Notes: generated from the letters alone by a model not told the origin. 64,000 nt of DNA from Nocardioides nitrophenolicus (GCF_016907515.1 NZ_JAFBBY010000001.1:186001-250000); one strand, 5' to 3'; numbered from the stretch's first letter, positions 1 through 8,644 are shown. Program-made: numbers and translations.

Positions 1-305
1 TGCCCACAGGCGTGCATCACGCCCGGGACCGTGGAGCGGAACGGCTGCTCGGTGTCCTCCGCGATCGGCAGCGCGTCGAGGTCGGCGCGGAAGGCGGTGA
101 CCGGGCCCGGGCGGCCGGTGGCGAGCGTGGCGACGACGCCCGTGCCCGCGACGCCGGCCCGGTAGGGCAGCCCGATCCGGTCCAGGTGCTCCTGGATCAG
201 CCGGGAGGTCCGGTGCTCCTCGAAGCTCAGCTCGGGGTGCTGGTGGATCGACCGGCGGACCGCGACGGCCGTCGCCAGGGCGCCCGCGTGGGTGACCGCG
301 GACAC
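1..305 (-). CDS. M20 family amidohydrolase, N-terminal part only
   Basis: The first 101 codons are in the window; the gene runs off the left edge. Seen: RRSIHQHPELSFEE at residues 17-30, FRADLDALPI at 72-81 and MHACG at 97-101, the conserved N-terminal segments of M20D metallo-hydrolases (IAA-amino-acid or hippurate hydrolase type). In that family the Cys and His of HACGH help bind the metal pair that hydrolyses an amide bond. The GTG start (305-303) shares one base with the stop codon of the isochorismatase-like gene before it (TAGTG), so the two are probably co-translated. The substrate cannot be told from this fragment. Confidence 0.85.
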   Translation of the reverse strand, partial: MSAVTHAGALATAVAVRRSIHQHPELSFEEHRTSRLIQEHLDRIGLPYRAGVAGTGVVATLATGRPGPVTAFRADLDALPIAEDTEQPFRSTVPGVMHACG

Positions 306-1042
306 TAGCGCGCGGGGAGCTCGGCGAGGCGACCCAGCAGCGTCTGCGTGGTCTCGGAGTTCGCGTAGATCTTCCTGATGCTCTGCAGCGCGTACTCGTG
401 GCGCTGGGGGCTGAGCGCGCCGACGGCGTCCTCGATCAGGTCGACCTGGTAGCCCAGGTCGGACAGGTCGCGGACCGAGGCGCTGATGCACTGGTCGGTG
501 TAGAAGCCGACCACCAGCACCTTCCGGGCGCCGAGGTTGCGCAGCACCTGGTCGATGTGGGTGCCGACGTGGATGCCCGAGCAGGTCTTGTTGAGCACGA
601 TCTCGTCCTCGCGCGGCATCACCTCCGGGAGGAACTCGGAGTCCTTGGAGCCCGGCGGGTAGAACATCCCGGCCGAGCGGTGCAGCGCGCCGGTGTCGGC
701 GGCGTCGGGGAGCTGGGCCTGGATGCGCACGTGGATCGGGCGGATCCCCGTCTCCCGGCACTTCTCCAGCACGGCCGAGATGTTGCCGACCGTGGCGCGC
801 ATGTCGGCCTCGATCCGGTCGAGGACCGGCAGCATCGGCTCCGCGTCGACACCGAGCGCGGCGAAGGTCTTGAGGAAGGCATCCTTGGTGATGCACTCCT
901 GGATGTCGATCAGCACCAGCACCGTGTCCGCCGGGTCGAGCGGCACGGGGGTCGCGTAGATGCTGGAGCTGAGCCCGCCGTAGTAGGTGTCGGCGAAGGC
1001 GTTGACCATCTCGTCGGTGACGGCGGAGGGGGTGGAGGTCAT
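305..1042 (-). CDS. Isochorismatase-family cysteine hydrolase
   Basis: 245-residue protein of the isochorismatase-like fold. The family triad is visible: Asp46 in VLVLIDIQ, a Lys in EIVLNKTCSG, and nucleophile Cys185 in YTDQCISASV. Related enzymes act on nicotinamide, N-carbamoyl compounds, ureido acids or isochorismate, and the sequence does not decide between them. The ATG at 1042 is chosen because AGGAG lies 5 nt upstream; the longer open frame to 1117 has no such site. It is first in an operon with the M20 amidohydrolase, which suggests stepwise breakdown of an amide or ureido compound. Confidence 0.85.
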   Translation of the reverse strand: MTSTPSAVTDEMVNAFADTYYGGLSSSIYATPVPLDPADTVLVLIDIQECITKDAFLKTFAALGVDAEPMLPVLDRIEADMRATVGNISAVLEKCRETGIRPIHVRIQAQLPDAADTGALHRSAGMFYPPGSKDSEFLPEVMPREDEIVLNKTCSGIHVGTHIDQVLRNLGARKVLVVGFYTDQCISASVRDLSDLGYQVDLIEDAVGALSPQRHEYALQSIRKIYANSETTQTLLGRLAELPAR

Positions 1043-1130
1043 GGGGGCTCCTGTCGGTGGGGTGGCGCCGCCACCGTGGCGGACGTCATGGCAAAGGGTT
1101 ACCAGATCGTGCCTCACCGGTGAGCCGGGG

Positions 1131-2249
1131 TCAGGGGGTCAGCAGCGCCACGCACTCGACGTGATGGGTCATCGGGAACAGGTCGAAGGCGCGCAGCGTG
1201 ACCAGCCGGTACCCGTGCTCGGCGAAGATCGCGACGTCGCGGGCGAGTGCCGCGGGGTCGCAGGCGACATAGGCGACCGCGCGGGGACCGCGGGCCACGA
1301 CCTGCTCGACGACGGCCCGCTTGGCGCCGGCCCGGGGCGGGTCCAGGACGACCAGGTCGGCCCGGCTCCAGGCCGCGGGGAGTCCGGTGGCCAGCACTGA
1401 GGCGACGTCGCCGGGGACGGCCGTGACGCCCGGGCAGTTGCGCTCGGACAGGGCCGAGGCCGCCCGGTCCCCCTCGACCGCGGCGACCCGGCCGGTCGGG
1501 CCGAGCGCCTCGGAGAGGAAGCGGCTGAACAGGCCGACGCCGGCGTACAGGTCGAGCGCGCTCTCCCCCGGCCGCGGATCCAGGGCCGCCAGGACGGCGT
1601 CGACCAGCGCCTCGGGAGCGCCCGGGTGGACCTGCCAGAAGCCGCCGTCGGCGACCTCGAAGGCCACCCCGCGCACGACGTACGACGGACCGGCGGGCGC
1701 CTCGAGCAGGCAGGCCTCGACGGGGACCACGTCGTGGGAGCGGTGCTTGCGCATGCCCCGGCCGCCGCCGGGCAGCGGGACGTAGCGCTGGCGGGTGCGC
1801 CAGTGCAGCCCGTCCTCGTCGCCGGGGACCGCCTCCACGCTCACGTCGACGTCGATCCCGGCGAGCCGACGCAGCTGCTCGCGCACCACCTCGGCCTTGA
1901 GCCGGCGCTGCGCGGGCAGCGTGACGTGCTGGAGGTCGCAGCCGCCGCAGAGCCCGGGGCCGGCGTACGGACAGGGAGCGGGGACCCGGTCGGGTGCCGG
2001 GGTGAGCACCTCGACGGCGTCGCCGCGCCAGAACCGGTCGCCCTCGGTGCCCTCGGTGATCTCGACGACCACCCGCTCACCGGGCAGGGCGTGCCGGACG
2101 AAGACCACCCGGTCCTCGACCCGGGCGACGCAGTGCCCGCCGTGGGCGACCGGGCCGATCTCGGCCTCGAACCGCCGGCCGGCGACCGAGTCGCCGCGCG
2201 CGGCGCGGGCCCGGGGCCGCCGCGACGGACGACGAGCCGGCCGGCTCAC
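1131..2249 (-). CDS. TrmA/RlmD-family class I SAM-dependent RNA (uracil-C5) methyltransferase
   Basis: 372 residues. An N-terminal TRAM-like RNA-binding segment (about residues 20-80) is followed by CPYAGPGLCGGC, three of the cysteines that hold a [4Fe-4S] cluster in RumA-type enzymes, with a further Cys in VPVEACLL as likely fourth ligand. The SAM-binding core has LDLYAGVGLFS. The catalytic Cys330 sits in VACDPAALARD and the general base Glu365 in HHVEC near the C-terminus. It is shorter than E. coli RlmD, so the central domain is reduced. The GTG start overlaps the stop of the permease by 4 bp (GTGA). It corresponds by context to Mtb Rv2689c. The exact RNA target is not determined. Confidence 0.9.
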   Translation of the reverse strand: MSRPARRPSRRPRARAARGDSVAGRRFEAEIGPVAHGGHCVARVEDRVVFVRHALPGERVVVEITEGTEGDRFWRGDAVEVLTPAPDRVPAPCPYAGPGLCGGCDLQHVTLPAQRRLKAEVVREQLRRLAGIDVDVSVEAVPGDEDGLHWRTRQRYVPLPGGGRGMRKHRSHDVVPVEACLLEAPAGPSYVVRGVAFEVADGGFWQVHPGAPEALVDAVLAALDPRPGESALDLYAGVGLFSRFLSEALGPTGRVAAVEGDRAASALSERNCPGVTAVPGDVASVLATGLPAAWSRADLVVLDPPRAGAKRAVVEQVVARGPRAVAYVACDPAALARDVAIFAEHGYRLVTLRAFDLFPMTHHVECVALLTP

Positions 2250-4285
2250 CGCGGGTGCTGCCGGTCGTTGCCGCGCACCCGGCCACGGCGCAGGTCACCG
2301 GCGTGGACGCGCTGCTCCTCGCGCTCCTCGCGCTCGAGGGCGATCTGGGAGGAGCGCAGCTGGTAGGGCACCGAGATGACCATGACGCCGGGGGTGAACA
2401 GCAGTCGCCCCTTGAGCCGCAGCGCGGTCTGGTTGTGGAGGAACTGCTCCCACCAGCGGCCCACGACGTACTCGGGGATGTAGACCGCCACCACGCCCCG
2501 CGGGTTGGCCCGGCGGATCGCGGAGGCGTACTCGACGATCGGCTTGGCCACCTCGCGGTACGGCGAGTGGAGCACCTTGAGCGGGATGCCGGTGTTGCGC
2601 TCGTCCCACTCCTCCAGCAGCCGCGCGGTCTCCTTCTGGTCGACCGAGACGTAGACGCCCTCCAGCGCGTTGGGCCGGGTCGCCTTCGCGAACGCCAGCG
2701 CGCGCAGGGTCGGCTTGTGCAGCTTGGAGACGAGCACCATCGCGTGCACCCGGGTCGGCAGCGCCTTGTCGGCCTCGTCGGCGGCGAGCTCGCGCTCGAC
2801 GTTGTCGTAGTGGCGCTTGATGCCCTTCATCACCGCGAAGAAGAAGCCCATCGCGAGCACGGTGATCCAGGCGCCGGCGAGGAACTTGGTCAGCAGGACG
2901 ACGACCAGCACCACCGCGGTGAAGGAGAGCCCGACCGCGTTGATGGTCCGCGAGCGGATCATCCGGCGCCGCTCGGCGGCGTCCCGCTCCGTGGCGAGCG
3001 CCCGGGTCCAGTGCCGGATCATGCCGAGCTGGCTGAGGTTGAAGGAGACGAAGACGCCGACGATGTAGAGCTGGATCAGCTTGGTGGTCTCGGCGTCGAA
3101 GGCGACGATCAGCACGATCGCCATCAGGGCGAGGAAGACGATGCCGTTGCTGTAGGCCAGCCGGTCGCCGCGGGCGCCGAGCGCGCGCGGGGCCAGGCCG
3201 TCCTTGGCGAGGATCGAGCCGAGCACCGGGAAGCCGTTGAACGCGGTGTTGGCGGCCAGCACCAGGATGATGCCGGTGACCGTGACGACGAAGTAGAAGC
3301 CGGGACTGAAGTCGTGGAAGACGGCGTCGGCGATCTGTGCGATCACGGCGTGCTGGTCGTAGTTCTTCGGCACCGGCACGCCGTTCATGGTGAGCCGCTC
3401 GAGCTCGTGGGGGTCGACGTACTTCAGCCCGATCTGCTTGGCCAGCACGATCACGCTGATCATCATCGTGATCGCGATCAGGCCGAGCAGGAGCAGGGTC
3501 GAGGCGGCGTTCTTGCTCTTCGGCCGCTTGAACGCCGGCACCCCGTTGGAGATCGCCTCCACGCCGGTCAGCGCGGCACAGCCCGACGAGAACGCGCGGG
3601 CGAGCAGCACGATCAGGCCGAAGGTCGTCAGCGGCTCCTCCCAGCCCTCGCGCGGCTCGATGTCGAGCCCGGCGCTCTCGGCCATCGGCAGCGAGCCGCT
3701 GATCCCCTCGATCAGCCCGTAGGCGCACATCCCGAGGATCGCGGCCATGAACAGGTAGGTGGGGATCGCGAAGAAGGTGCCCGACTCGCGGATGCCGCGC
3801 AGGTTCATCGCCATCAGCAGCAGCACCAGCACGACCGCGATCAGCGCCTCGTGGTCCTGGAACGCCGGTATCGCCGCCGAGGCGTAGTTGGCTCCCGACG
3901 AGATCGACACCGCGACCGTGAGCACGTAGTCGACCAGCAGCGCGCTCGCGACCGTCATGCCGGCCGTGCGCCCGAGGTTGACGGTGGCCACCTCGTAGTC
4001 GCCGCCGCCGGACGGGTAGGCGTGCACGGTCTGCCGGTAGGACGCGATGACCGCCGCCATCACGATCGCGACCGCGATGCCGATCTTCCACGACCAGATG
4101 TACTGCGAGGCACCGGCGATCGCCAGCATGATGAAGATCTCGTCCGGGGCGTAGGCGACCGACGACAGCGCGTCGCTCGCGAACACCGGGAGCGCGATCC
4201 GCTTGGGAAGCAGCGTCTCCCCCAACTGGGCGCTGCGAAGCTTGCGTCCGAGGAGGATGCGCTTCGATACGTCTCCGACACCCAC
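2246..4285 (-). CDS. APC-superfamily permease, KimA-like (probable potassium importer)
   Basis: 679 residues with about 12 membrane helices and a soluble C-terminal domain of some 170 residues (from about RVHAMVLVSKLHKPTL). It is usually annotated as an amino-acid permease, but its N-terminus (SKRILLGRKLRSAQLGE, SDALSSVAYAPDEIFI), the SYRQTVHAYPSGGG loop and AFSSGCAALTGVEAISN resemble what I remember of B. subtilis KimA, a c-di-AMP-controlled K+ importer of this superfamily. The divergent neighbours are two TrkA/RCK proteins, which supports potassium. The GTG at 4285 is preferred because it puts SKRILLGRK near the N-terminus as in relatives; the open frame continues upstream without family similarity. 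Equivalent to Mtb Rv2690c. Confidence 0.82.
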   Translation of the reverse strand: MGVGDVSKRILLGRKLRSAQLGETLLPKRIALPVFASDALSSVAYAPDEIFIMLAIAGASQYIWSWKIGIAVAIVMAAVIASYRQTVHAYPSGGGDYEVATVNLGRTAGMTVASALLVDYVLTVAVSISSGANYASAAIPAFQDHEALIAVVLVLLLMAMNLRGIRESGTFFAIPTYLFMAAILGMCAYGLIEGISGSLPMAESAGLDIEPREGWEEPLTTFGLIVLLARAFSSGCAALTGVEAISNGVPAFKRPKSKNAASTLLLLGLIAITMMISVIVLAKQIGLKYVDPHELERLTMNGVPVPKNYDQHAVIAQIADAVFHDFSPGFYFVVTVTGIILVLAANTAFNGFPVLGSILAKDGLAPRALGARGDRLAYSNGIVFLALMAIVLIVAFDAETTKLIQLYIVGVFVSFNLSQLGMIRHWTRALATERDAAERRRMIRSRTINAVGLSFTAVVLVVVLLTKFLAGAWITVLAMGFFFAVMKGIKRHYDNVERELAADEADKALPTRVHAMVLVSKLHKPTLRALAFAKATRPNALEGVYVSVDQKETARLLEEWDERNTGIPLKVLHSPYREVAKPIVEYASAIRRANPRGVVAVYIPEYVVGRWWEQFLHNQTALRLKGRLLFTPGVMVISVPYQLRSSQIALEREEREEQRVHAGDLRRGRVRGNDRQHPR

Positions 4286-4347
4286 GAGCGACAACGGTAG
4301 GGCATGACCGCCGGACTGGCGTCGTCGCGAGCGGTGTACGGCGCCGA

Positions 4348-4385
4348 GCTGGCAAGGCGGCGGAGCGCTGGCAAGGCGGCGGAGC
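4348..4385. repeat. 19-bp tandem duplication in the permease/ceoB intergenic region
   Basis: GCTGGCAAGGCGGCGGAGC occurs twice without a gap (4348-4366, 4367-4385) and a third copy begins with GCTGGCA at 4386. It lies between the divergent permease and TrkA genes. It may be replication slippage; no function is evident. Confidence 0.8.
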
Positions 4386-4497
4386 GCTGGCAGGCCGGAT
4401 CGCCTTCCGAGCGACGCCGACGCCGCCAGGTCGGATGCCGTGCTCCGCGCAGCAGGCGGCGGGCCGGCGGTCATGCCCTGCGGCATGAGACGTGGGA

Positions 4498-4503
4498 TAG
4501 CGT
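4498..4503 (+). promoter_or_regulatory. -10 element of ceoB
   Basis: TAGCGT, 7 nt before the chosen GTG start at 4511. Confidence 0.6.
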
Positions 4504-4510
4504 GCTCACC

Positions 4511-5176
4511 GTGCACGTCGTGATCATGGGCTGTGGCCGGGTCGGCTCGACCCTGGCCCGCAGCCTCGAGGACCGCAACCACACCGTGTCGATCATCGAC
4601 AGCGAGCCCGACGCCTTCCGGCGCCTCGGGCCGGGTTTCAACGGGGACAAGATCCCCGGGATCGGCTTCGACCAGGAGGTGCTGGAGAAGGCCGGGATCC
4701 GGCGGGCCGACGCGTTCGCGGCCGTGTCGAGCGGTGACAACTCCAACATCATCGCGGCGCGGGTGGCCCGGGAGACCTTCGGGATCCAGCAGGTCGTCGC
4801 CCGGATCTACGACCCGGGCCGGGCCGAGGTCTACCAGCGCCTCGGCATCACCACCGTCGCGACGGTGAAGTGGACCGCCGACCAGGTGCTGCGCCGGATC
4901 CTGCCGGCGGGCGCCGAGCCCGACTTCCGCGACCCGTCGGGCACGATCCGGGTCGACCACCTCCCGGCGCCGGAGGTCTGGGTGGGCGCCCGGGTGGGCC
5001 AGCTCCAGGAGCAGGCCCGCTGCCGGGTCGCCTGGATCGACCGCCTCGGCGAGGGCCTGCTGCCTGACCGCGACAGCGTCATCCAGGAGGGCGACATGCT
5101 GCACCTGGTCACCCGCGAGGAGTCCGCGGACCAGGCCTACGAGGTGCTCGGCCGCGGGCCCGAGCACGCCGACTGA
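4511..5176 (+). CDS. ceoB: TrkA/RCK potassium-uptake regulatory protein (CeoB-like)
   Basis: 221 residues: N-terminal Rossmann TrkA_N domain starting HVVIMGCGRVGSTLA (GxGxxG at residues 7-12, ending in an acidic IIDSE strand that binds the NAD(H) ribose), then a TrkA_C domain (about 135-215). RCK proteins sit on the cytoplasmic face of K+ channels or transporters and gate them in response to nucleotides. The GTG at 4511 begins the protein at the family motif and lies 7 nt after a TAGCGT hexamer. It is followed 25 nt later by a second TrkA protein and divergent to a KimA-like permease. Mtb equivalents are CeoB/CeoC (Rv2691/Rv2692). Confidence 0.9.
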   Translation: MHVVIMGCGRVGSTLARSLEDRNHTVSIIDSEPDAFRRLGPGFNGDKIPGIGFDQEVLEKAGIRRADAFAAVSSGDNSNIIAARVARETFGIQQVVARIYDPGRAEVYQRLGITTVATVKWTADQVLRRILPAGAEPDFRDPSGTIRVDHLPAPEVWVGARVGQLQEQARCRVAWIDRLGEGLLPDRDSVIQEGDMLHLVTREESADQAYEVLGRGPEHAD

Positions 5177-5201
5177 ACCGTCTGAGGGGCAAGGAAAACA
5201 C

Positions 5202-5876
5202 ATGCGTGTCGCCATCGCCGGAGCAGGCGCCGTCGGCCGCTCGATCGCGCGGGAGCTGATCGAGAACGGCCACGAGGTGCTCCTCATCGACAAGTCCCCG
5301 TCCTCGATCCGGCCCGAGCGGGTGCCGGACGCCGAGTGGCTGCTCGCCGACTCCTGCGAGCTCTCCTCCCTGGAGGAGGCCCGCCTCGACAAGTGCGACG
5401 TCGTCATCGCCGCCACCGGCGACGACAAGGCCAACCTGGTCACCTCGCTGCTCGCCAAGACCGAGTTCGGCGTCCCGCGCACGGTCGGCCGGGTCAACCA
5501 CCCCAACAACGAGTGGCTGTTCACCGAGGCGTGGGGCGTCGACGTCAACGTCTCGACCCCGCGGATCATGTCGGCGCTGGTCGAGGAGGCGGTGAGCGTC
5601 GGCGACCTGGTGCGCCTGTTCACCTTCCGCAAGGGCAACGCCAACCTGGTCGAGATGGTGCTGCCGGCCGACTCGCCGTACGTCGGCAAGGCGTCCGGGC
5701 TGATCCCGCTGCCGGAGAACTGCGCGCTGGTCTCGATCCTGCGCGACGGGCAGGTCTACGTGCCGACGCCCGAGCAGCCGGTCGAGTCCGGCGACGAGCT
5801 GCTGTTCGTGGTGCCGGCCGAGGCCGAGGACGAGCTCGAGCGCCTGCTGGCCCCGGGCTCGCACCCGCAGAAGTAG
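5202..5876 (+). CDS. ceoC: TrkA/RCK potassium-uptake regulatory protein (CeoC-like)
   Basis: 224 residues, starting MRVAIAGAGAVGRSIARELI, the Rossmann GxGxxG motif, with a LLIDKSP strand end that would contact the nucleotide. A TrkA_C domain follows from about residue 140 (NLVEMVLPADSPYVGK). The paralogue directly upstream differs enough to suggest a heteromeric ring rather than a recent duplication. AAGGA lies about 8 nt upstream of the ATG. No Trk/Ktr membrane subunit is encoded nearby, so the partner is either distant or the KimA-like permease. Confidence 0.9.
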   Translation: MRVAIAGAGAVGRSIARELIENGHEVLLIDKSPSSIRPERVPDAEWLLADSCELSSLEEARLDKCDVVIAATGDDKANLVTSLLAKTEFGVPRTVGRVNHPNNEWLFTEAWGVDVNVSTPRIMSALVEEAVSVGDLVRLFTFRKGNANLVEMVLPADSPYVGKASGLIPLPENCALVSILRDGQVYVPTPEQPVESGDELLFVVPAEAEDELERLLAPGSHPQK

Positions 5877-5891
5877 CCCCGCGGATCCGGC

Positions 5892-6626
5892 TCAGGCCGG
5901 CTCGGCGTCCGGCGCCTCGGCGCCCTCGGCGACCTCGGCGGGTGTCGAGAGCGGCGTGGCGTTGCGCGCGAGCAGCCAGATCATCGCCGACCAGGAGCCG
6001 ATCCGCAGCACCCAGCCCAGGCCGGTGCGCAGGATCAGGATCAGCACGACCGCCTGGTCCGGGTCGATCCGCCCACTGTGCCCGAGCAGCCACACCGGTC
6101 CCTGCAGCAGCACCCCGATCGCACCGGGCAGCAGCATCACCCAGGTCAGCCGGCTGCACAGCCGCACCACCTGCGGATCGTCGTGCCACGCCGTCGCGTC
6201 GCCGGTGACGCTGCCGAGCATGAAGCCGAGCATCGGCCAGCCGACCAGGCAGCTGAACCCGAGCACCACGGTGTAGCCGAGGCTGATCAGGATGCCGGGC
6301 AGGAAGAACGCCAGCGCCTGGTCGGACTCGGAGCCGCCGGAGCTCTGCGCCCAGCGCACGAACACCCAGCCGATGCCGATGCCGAACACCGCGTTGAGGA
6401 CGTACTGGGTGCTCGAGCGCTGCACCAGGCGAGCCAGCAGCGCCAGACCGGCGACCACCAGGCTGCCGATCAGGGCCCACTGGAGCTCCTTGGTGCTCAG
6501 CCACACCGCCGTGAACACCACGCCCGGGATGGCGGCCTCGGCCATGCCTCGCCGCCCGCCGAGCGCGGTGGCGAGCTGGCGCCGGACCAGCGCCTCGACG
6601 GTGTCGACCCCGATCGCCGCGCTCAC
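5892..6626 (-). CDS. DUF3159 family membrane protein
   Basis: 244 residues with five or six hydrophobic helices (AAIPGVVFTAVWLS, WALIGSLVVAGLALLARL, YVLNAVFGIGIGWVFV, FFLPGILISLGYTVVLGF, LTWVMLLPGAIGVLL). It belongs to the actinobacterial DUF3159 family, whose function is unknown. The GTG at 6626 overlaps the TGA of the OB-fold gene by 4 bp, so translation is coupled. Last gene of dut-DUF3710-OB-DUF3159; the equivalent in Mtb is Rv2693c. A hydrophilic acidic tail ends the protein. Confidence 0.85.
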   Translation of the reverse strand: MSAAIGVDTVEALVRRQLATALGGRRGMAEAAIPGVVFTAVWLSTKELQWALIGSLVVAGLALLARLVQRSSTQYVLNAVFGIGIGWVFVRWAQSSGGSESDQALAFFLPGILISLGYTVVLGFSCLVGWPMLGFMLGSVTGDATAWHDDPQVVRLCSRLTWVMLLPGAIGVLLQGPVWLLGHSGRIDPDQAVVLILILRTGLGWVLRIGSWSAMIWLLARNATPLSTPAEVAEGAEAPDAEPA

Positions 6627-6982
6627 AGCAGCTCGTAGCGGGGGTTGTAGAGGATCCGGTGGCCGTCCTGGCTGCTGACCCGGCCGAGGACCTCGAGGGC
6701 CCGTCCGGGGTCGATGCCGGCGATCCGCCGCCGGCCCAGCCAGATCACCGTGACCACGCCGGTGCCGTCGTACAGCTCGGCCTCGAGCGCGGGGACGCCG
6801 CCGCGCGGCCGCAGCGTGACCGTGCGCAAGGTGCCGCGCAGCCGGACCGGCTCGCGGTCGGGTGCCTCGCCGATGCACACCACGCCGGTGCCGCTGAAGG
6901 TCTTGCGGAGATCGCGGGCCTCGGCCTCGTCGGGGTTGGCCCATCTGCTGATGGTGCGCCGCAGCCGGCTCTTGGTGCGCAT
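6623..6982 (-). CDS. OB-fold nucleic-acid-binding domain protein
   Basis: 119 residues. After a basic N-terminus (MRTKSRLRRTISRW) comes an OB-fold from about residue 30 (GTGVVCIGEAPD, VRLRGTLRTVTL, LEAELYDGTGVVTVIWLGRR, LEVLGRVSSQDG), like the anticodon-binding or RecG-wedge type of single-stranded nucleic-acid binder. The ATG at 6982 is 8 nt after the DUF3710 stop. Mtb Rv2694c occupies the same place. Its linkage to dut suggests DNA metabolism, but no experiment is known to me. Confidence 0.82.
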   Translation of the reverse strand: MRTKSRLRRTISRWANPDEAEARDLRKTFSGTGVVCIGEAPDREPVRLRGTLRTVTLRPRGGVPALEAELYDGTGVVTVIWLGRRRIAGIDPGRALEVLGRVSSQDGHRILYNPRYELL

Positions 6983-6990
6983 GGGAGCGC

Positions 6991-7647
6991 TCAGCTGGTG
7001 GGTACGGCGCGCGGCGTGGCGCCCTCGGGCAGCGACAGCGGGAGCTGCTCGCCGACGGGCATGGCATGGGCACCACGACGCACCGCGACCTGGGCGATCG
7101 CGGCCTCCCACGCCTCGGCCGACTCCGGCTCGCGAGCCGGGTCGCCCAGCAGGGTGGCGCGCAGCAGCCAGCGGGGGCCGTTGATGCCGATCACCCGCGA
7201 GGTCTGGGTGCCCGTGGCGCCGTCGGGACGGGTCATCCGCACCTCGCACACCAGCTCGGTGCCGAACCGGCCCTCGCGCTCGGTGGCGGTGCCGCCGCGG
7301 CGCGCGGCGTCGGCGGCGATCTGGGGTCGGATCTCGCTCCACAGGTCGCCATTGCGCGGCGCCGCGAAGGCGCGCAGCTCGAGCGCGCCCGCGTCGCTCG
7401 CCAGCAGCACGGCGCGGACCGCGCCGGACTGCTCGTCGACCTGCACCCGCAGCTCGCGGTCCTCGGTGGGAGCGACCAGCAGCGAGCCCAGGTCGAGCCG
7501 GGCCACGCCGTCGTCGGGGATGTCGTCGGCGTCGTACGGGCCGTCCGTCGCGTCGCTCGCGGCGACCTCGGCGGTCGGGTCGACCTCGGTGGTCTCCTCC
7601 CCCGCGTCCTCGACCGCCTGGTCGGCAGCCTTGCGCCGCAGCCTCAC
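6991..7647 (-). CDS. DUF3710 family protein
   Basis: 218 residues. An acidic, low-complexity N-terminus (residues 10-45) precedes a conserved domain with LDLGSLLVAP, VRAVLLASDAGALELRAFAAPR, LWSEIRPQIAADA and VIGINGPRWLLRATLLGDPA, typical of DUF3710. No catalytic motif is recognised. The GTG at 7647 is chosen because GAGGAGG lies just upstream. It is 10 nt downstream of dut and is its constant neighbour in actinobacteria (Mtb Rv2696c), so a link to nucleotide pools or genome maintenance is an inference from context only. Confidence 0.85.
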   Translation of the reverse strand: MRLRRKAADQAVEDAGEETTEVDPTAEVAASDATDGPYDADDIPDDGVARLDLGSLLVAPTEDRELRVQVDEQSGAVRAVLLASDAGALELRAFAAPRNGDLWSEIRPQIAADAARRGGTATEREGRFGTELVCEVRMTRPDGATGTQTSRVIGINGPRWLLRATLLGDPAREPESAEAWEAAIAQVAVRRGAHAMPVGEQLPLSLPEGATPRAVPTS

Positions 7648-7657
7648 TGTGTCCTCC

Positions 7658-8110
7658 TCACGACTGGAACCCTCCGGTTGAACCGTAGCCGCCACTGCCA
7701 CGCACGCTGTCCGGAAGGGCGGTCACCACCTCGAACCGGGCCCGCTCGACCCGCTGGACGACCAGCTGGGCAATGCGGTCTCCCCGGCGCAGCGTGATCG
7801 CCTCCACCGGGTCGTGGTTGATCAGCAGCACCTTGATCTCTCCACGGTAGCCCGCGTCCACGGTTCCCGGGGTGTTGACGATGGACAGGCCGTGCTTGGC
7901 GGCCAGGCCCGAGCGCGGGTGGATGAGCGCGACGTAGCCCTCGGGGAGCGCGATCGCGATCCCGGTCGGCACCAGCGCCCGCTCGCCGGGGGCCAGGTCG
8001 ACGTCGACGCCGGCCACCAGGTCGGCTCCCGCGTCGCCCGGATGGGCGTACGCGGGCAGGGGCAGCCCGGGGTCGAGCTGCTGGACGGCGATCACCAGGT
8101 CGTCGGGCAC
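7658..8110 (-). CDS. dut: dUTP diphosphatase
   Basis: 150 residues, the usual length of the homotrimeric enzyme. It hydrolyses dUTP to dUMP and pyrophosphate, which limits uracil in DNA and feeds dTMP synthesis. All five family motifs are present in order: [48 protein letters not shown] and the C-terminal [10 protein letters not shown] arm. The GTG at 8110 stands 6 nt after a TAGGGT hexamer. First gene of a four-gene minus-strand operon. Confidence 0.97.
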   Translation of the reverse strand: MPDDLVIAVQQLDPGLPLPAYAHPGDAGADLVAGVDVDLAPGERALVPTGIAIALPEGYVALIHPRSGLAAKHGLSIVNTPGTVDAGYRGEIKVLLINHDPVEAITLRRGDRIAQLVVQRVERARFEVVTALPDSVRGSGGYGSTGGFQS

Positions 8111-8116
8111 GGGGAG

Positions 8117-8122
8117 ACCCTA
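8117..8122 (-). promoter_or_regulatory. -10 element of dut
   Basis: TAGGGT on the minus strand, 6 nt before the GTG at 8110; it would drive the whole dut operon. Confidence 0.6.
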
Positions 8123-8161
8123 GGGCACGACCGGCTGGGGCGGGATGGGATCATCCTCCCC

Positions 8162-8644
8162 GTGAGCGAGAGTGCGAGCTACCAGGAGCGGCTGCGCGTT
8201 CCGCTGCGCTGGTGGGCCCAGGGCACGATGCTCGTCGCGACGCTGTGGCTGACCCTGATCGTCGCGCTGATCGGACACGCCGCCTGGCTGGCGTGGGCGG
8301 TGACCGGCGTGGTGCTGGCCGGCATGGCCGCCTGGCTGCGGTCCTACGGCGGCGCCCGGCTGGTCGTGTCCGACGGCTGGTTCCGGGCCGGCCGGGCCCG
8401 GATCGAGCTGACGTACGTCGGCACCGCCGAGGCGCTGGACGCCGAGCGGACCCGCCGGGTGTCGGGCCCCGAGGCCGACGCCCGCGCCTACCTGCTGCTG
8501 CGCCCCTACCTGCGCCAGTCGGTCAAGGTGGAGATCACCGACCCGGCCGACCCGGCGCCGTACTGGCTGGTCAGCTCGCGCCACCCGCGGGCCCTCGCCG
8601 GCGCCCTCAACGCCGTCCGGACGGGCGGCGCGGCCGACCAGTAG
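8162..8644 (+). CDS. DUF3093 family membrane protein
   Basis: 160 residues. Two closely spaced membrane helices (TMLVATLWLTLIVALIGHAA and AWAVTGVVLAGMAAWL) are followed by a soluble PH-like domain (ARLVVSDGWFRAGRARIEL, VKVEITDPADPAPYWLVSSRHP). The fold of the second half resembles small membrane-tethered PH domains. GTG start at 8162. Divergent from dut, as in Mtb Rv2698. Function unknown. Confidence 0.85.
   Translation: MSESASYQERLRVPLRWWAQGTMLVATLWLTLIVALIGHAAWLAWAVTGVVLAGMAAWLRSYGGARLVVSDGWFRAGRARIELTYVGTAEALDAERTRRVSGPEADARAYLLLRPYLRQSVKVEITDPADPAPYWLVSSRHPRALAGALNAVRTGGAADQ

Noticed and set aside
4286..4510. c-di-AMP (ydaO-type) riboswitch before the permease or ceoB
   Set aside because: I could not match the conserved core by eye; ceoB also appears leaderless, which leaves no room on that side. 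A covariance-model search would settle it.
2246..5689. 1147-residue open frame on the minus strand
   Set aside because: Only the part up to 4285 resembles a protein family; the rest is the shadow of the two TrkA genes.
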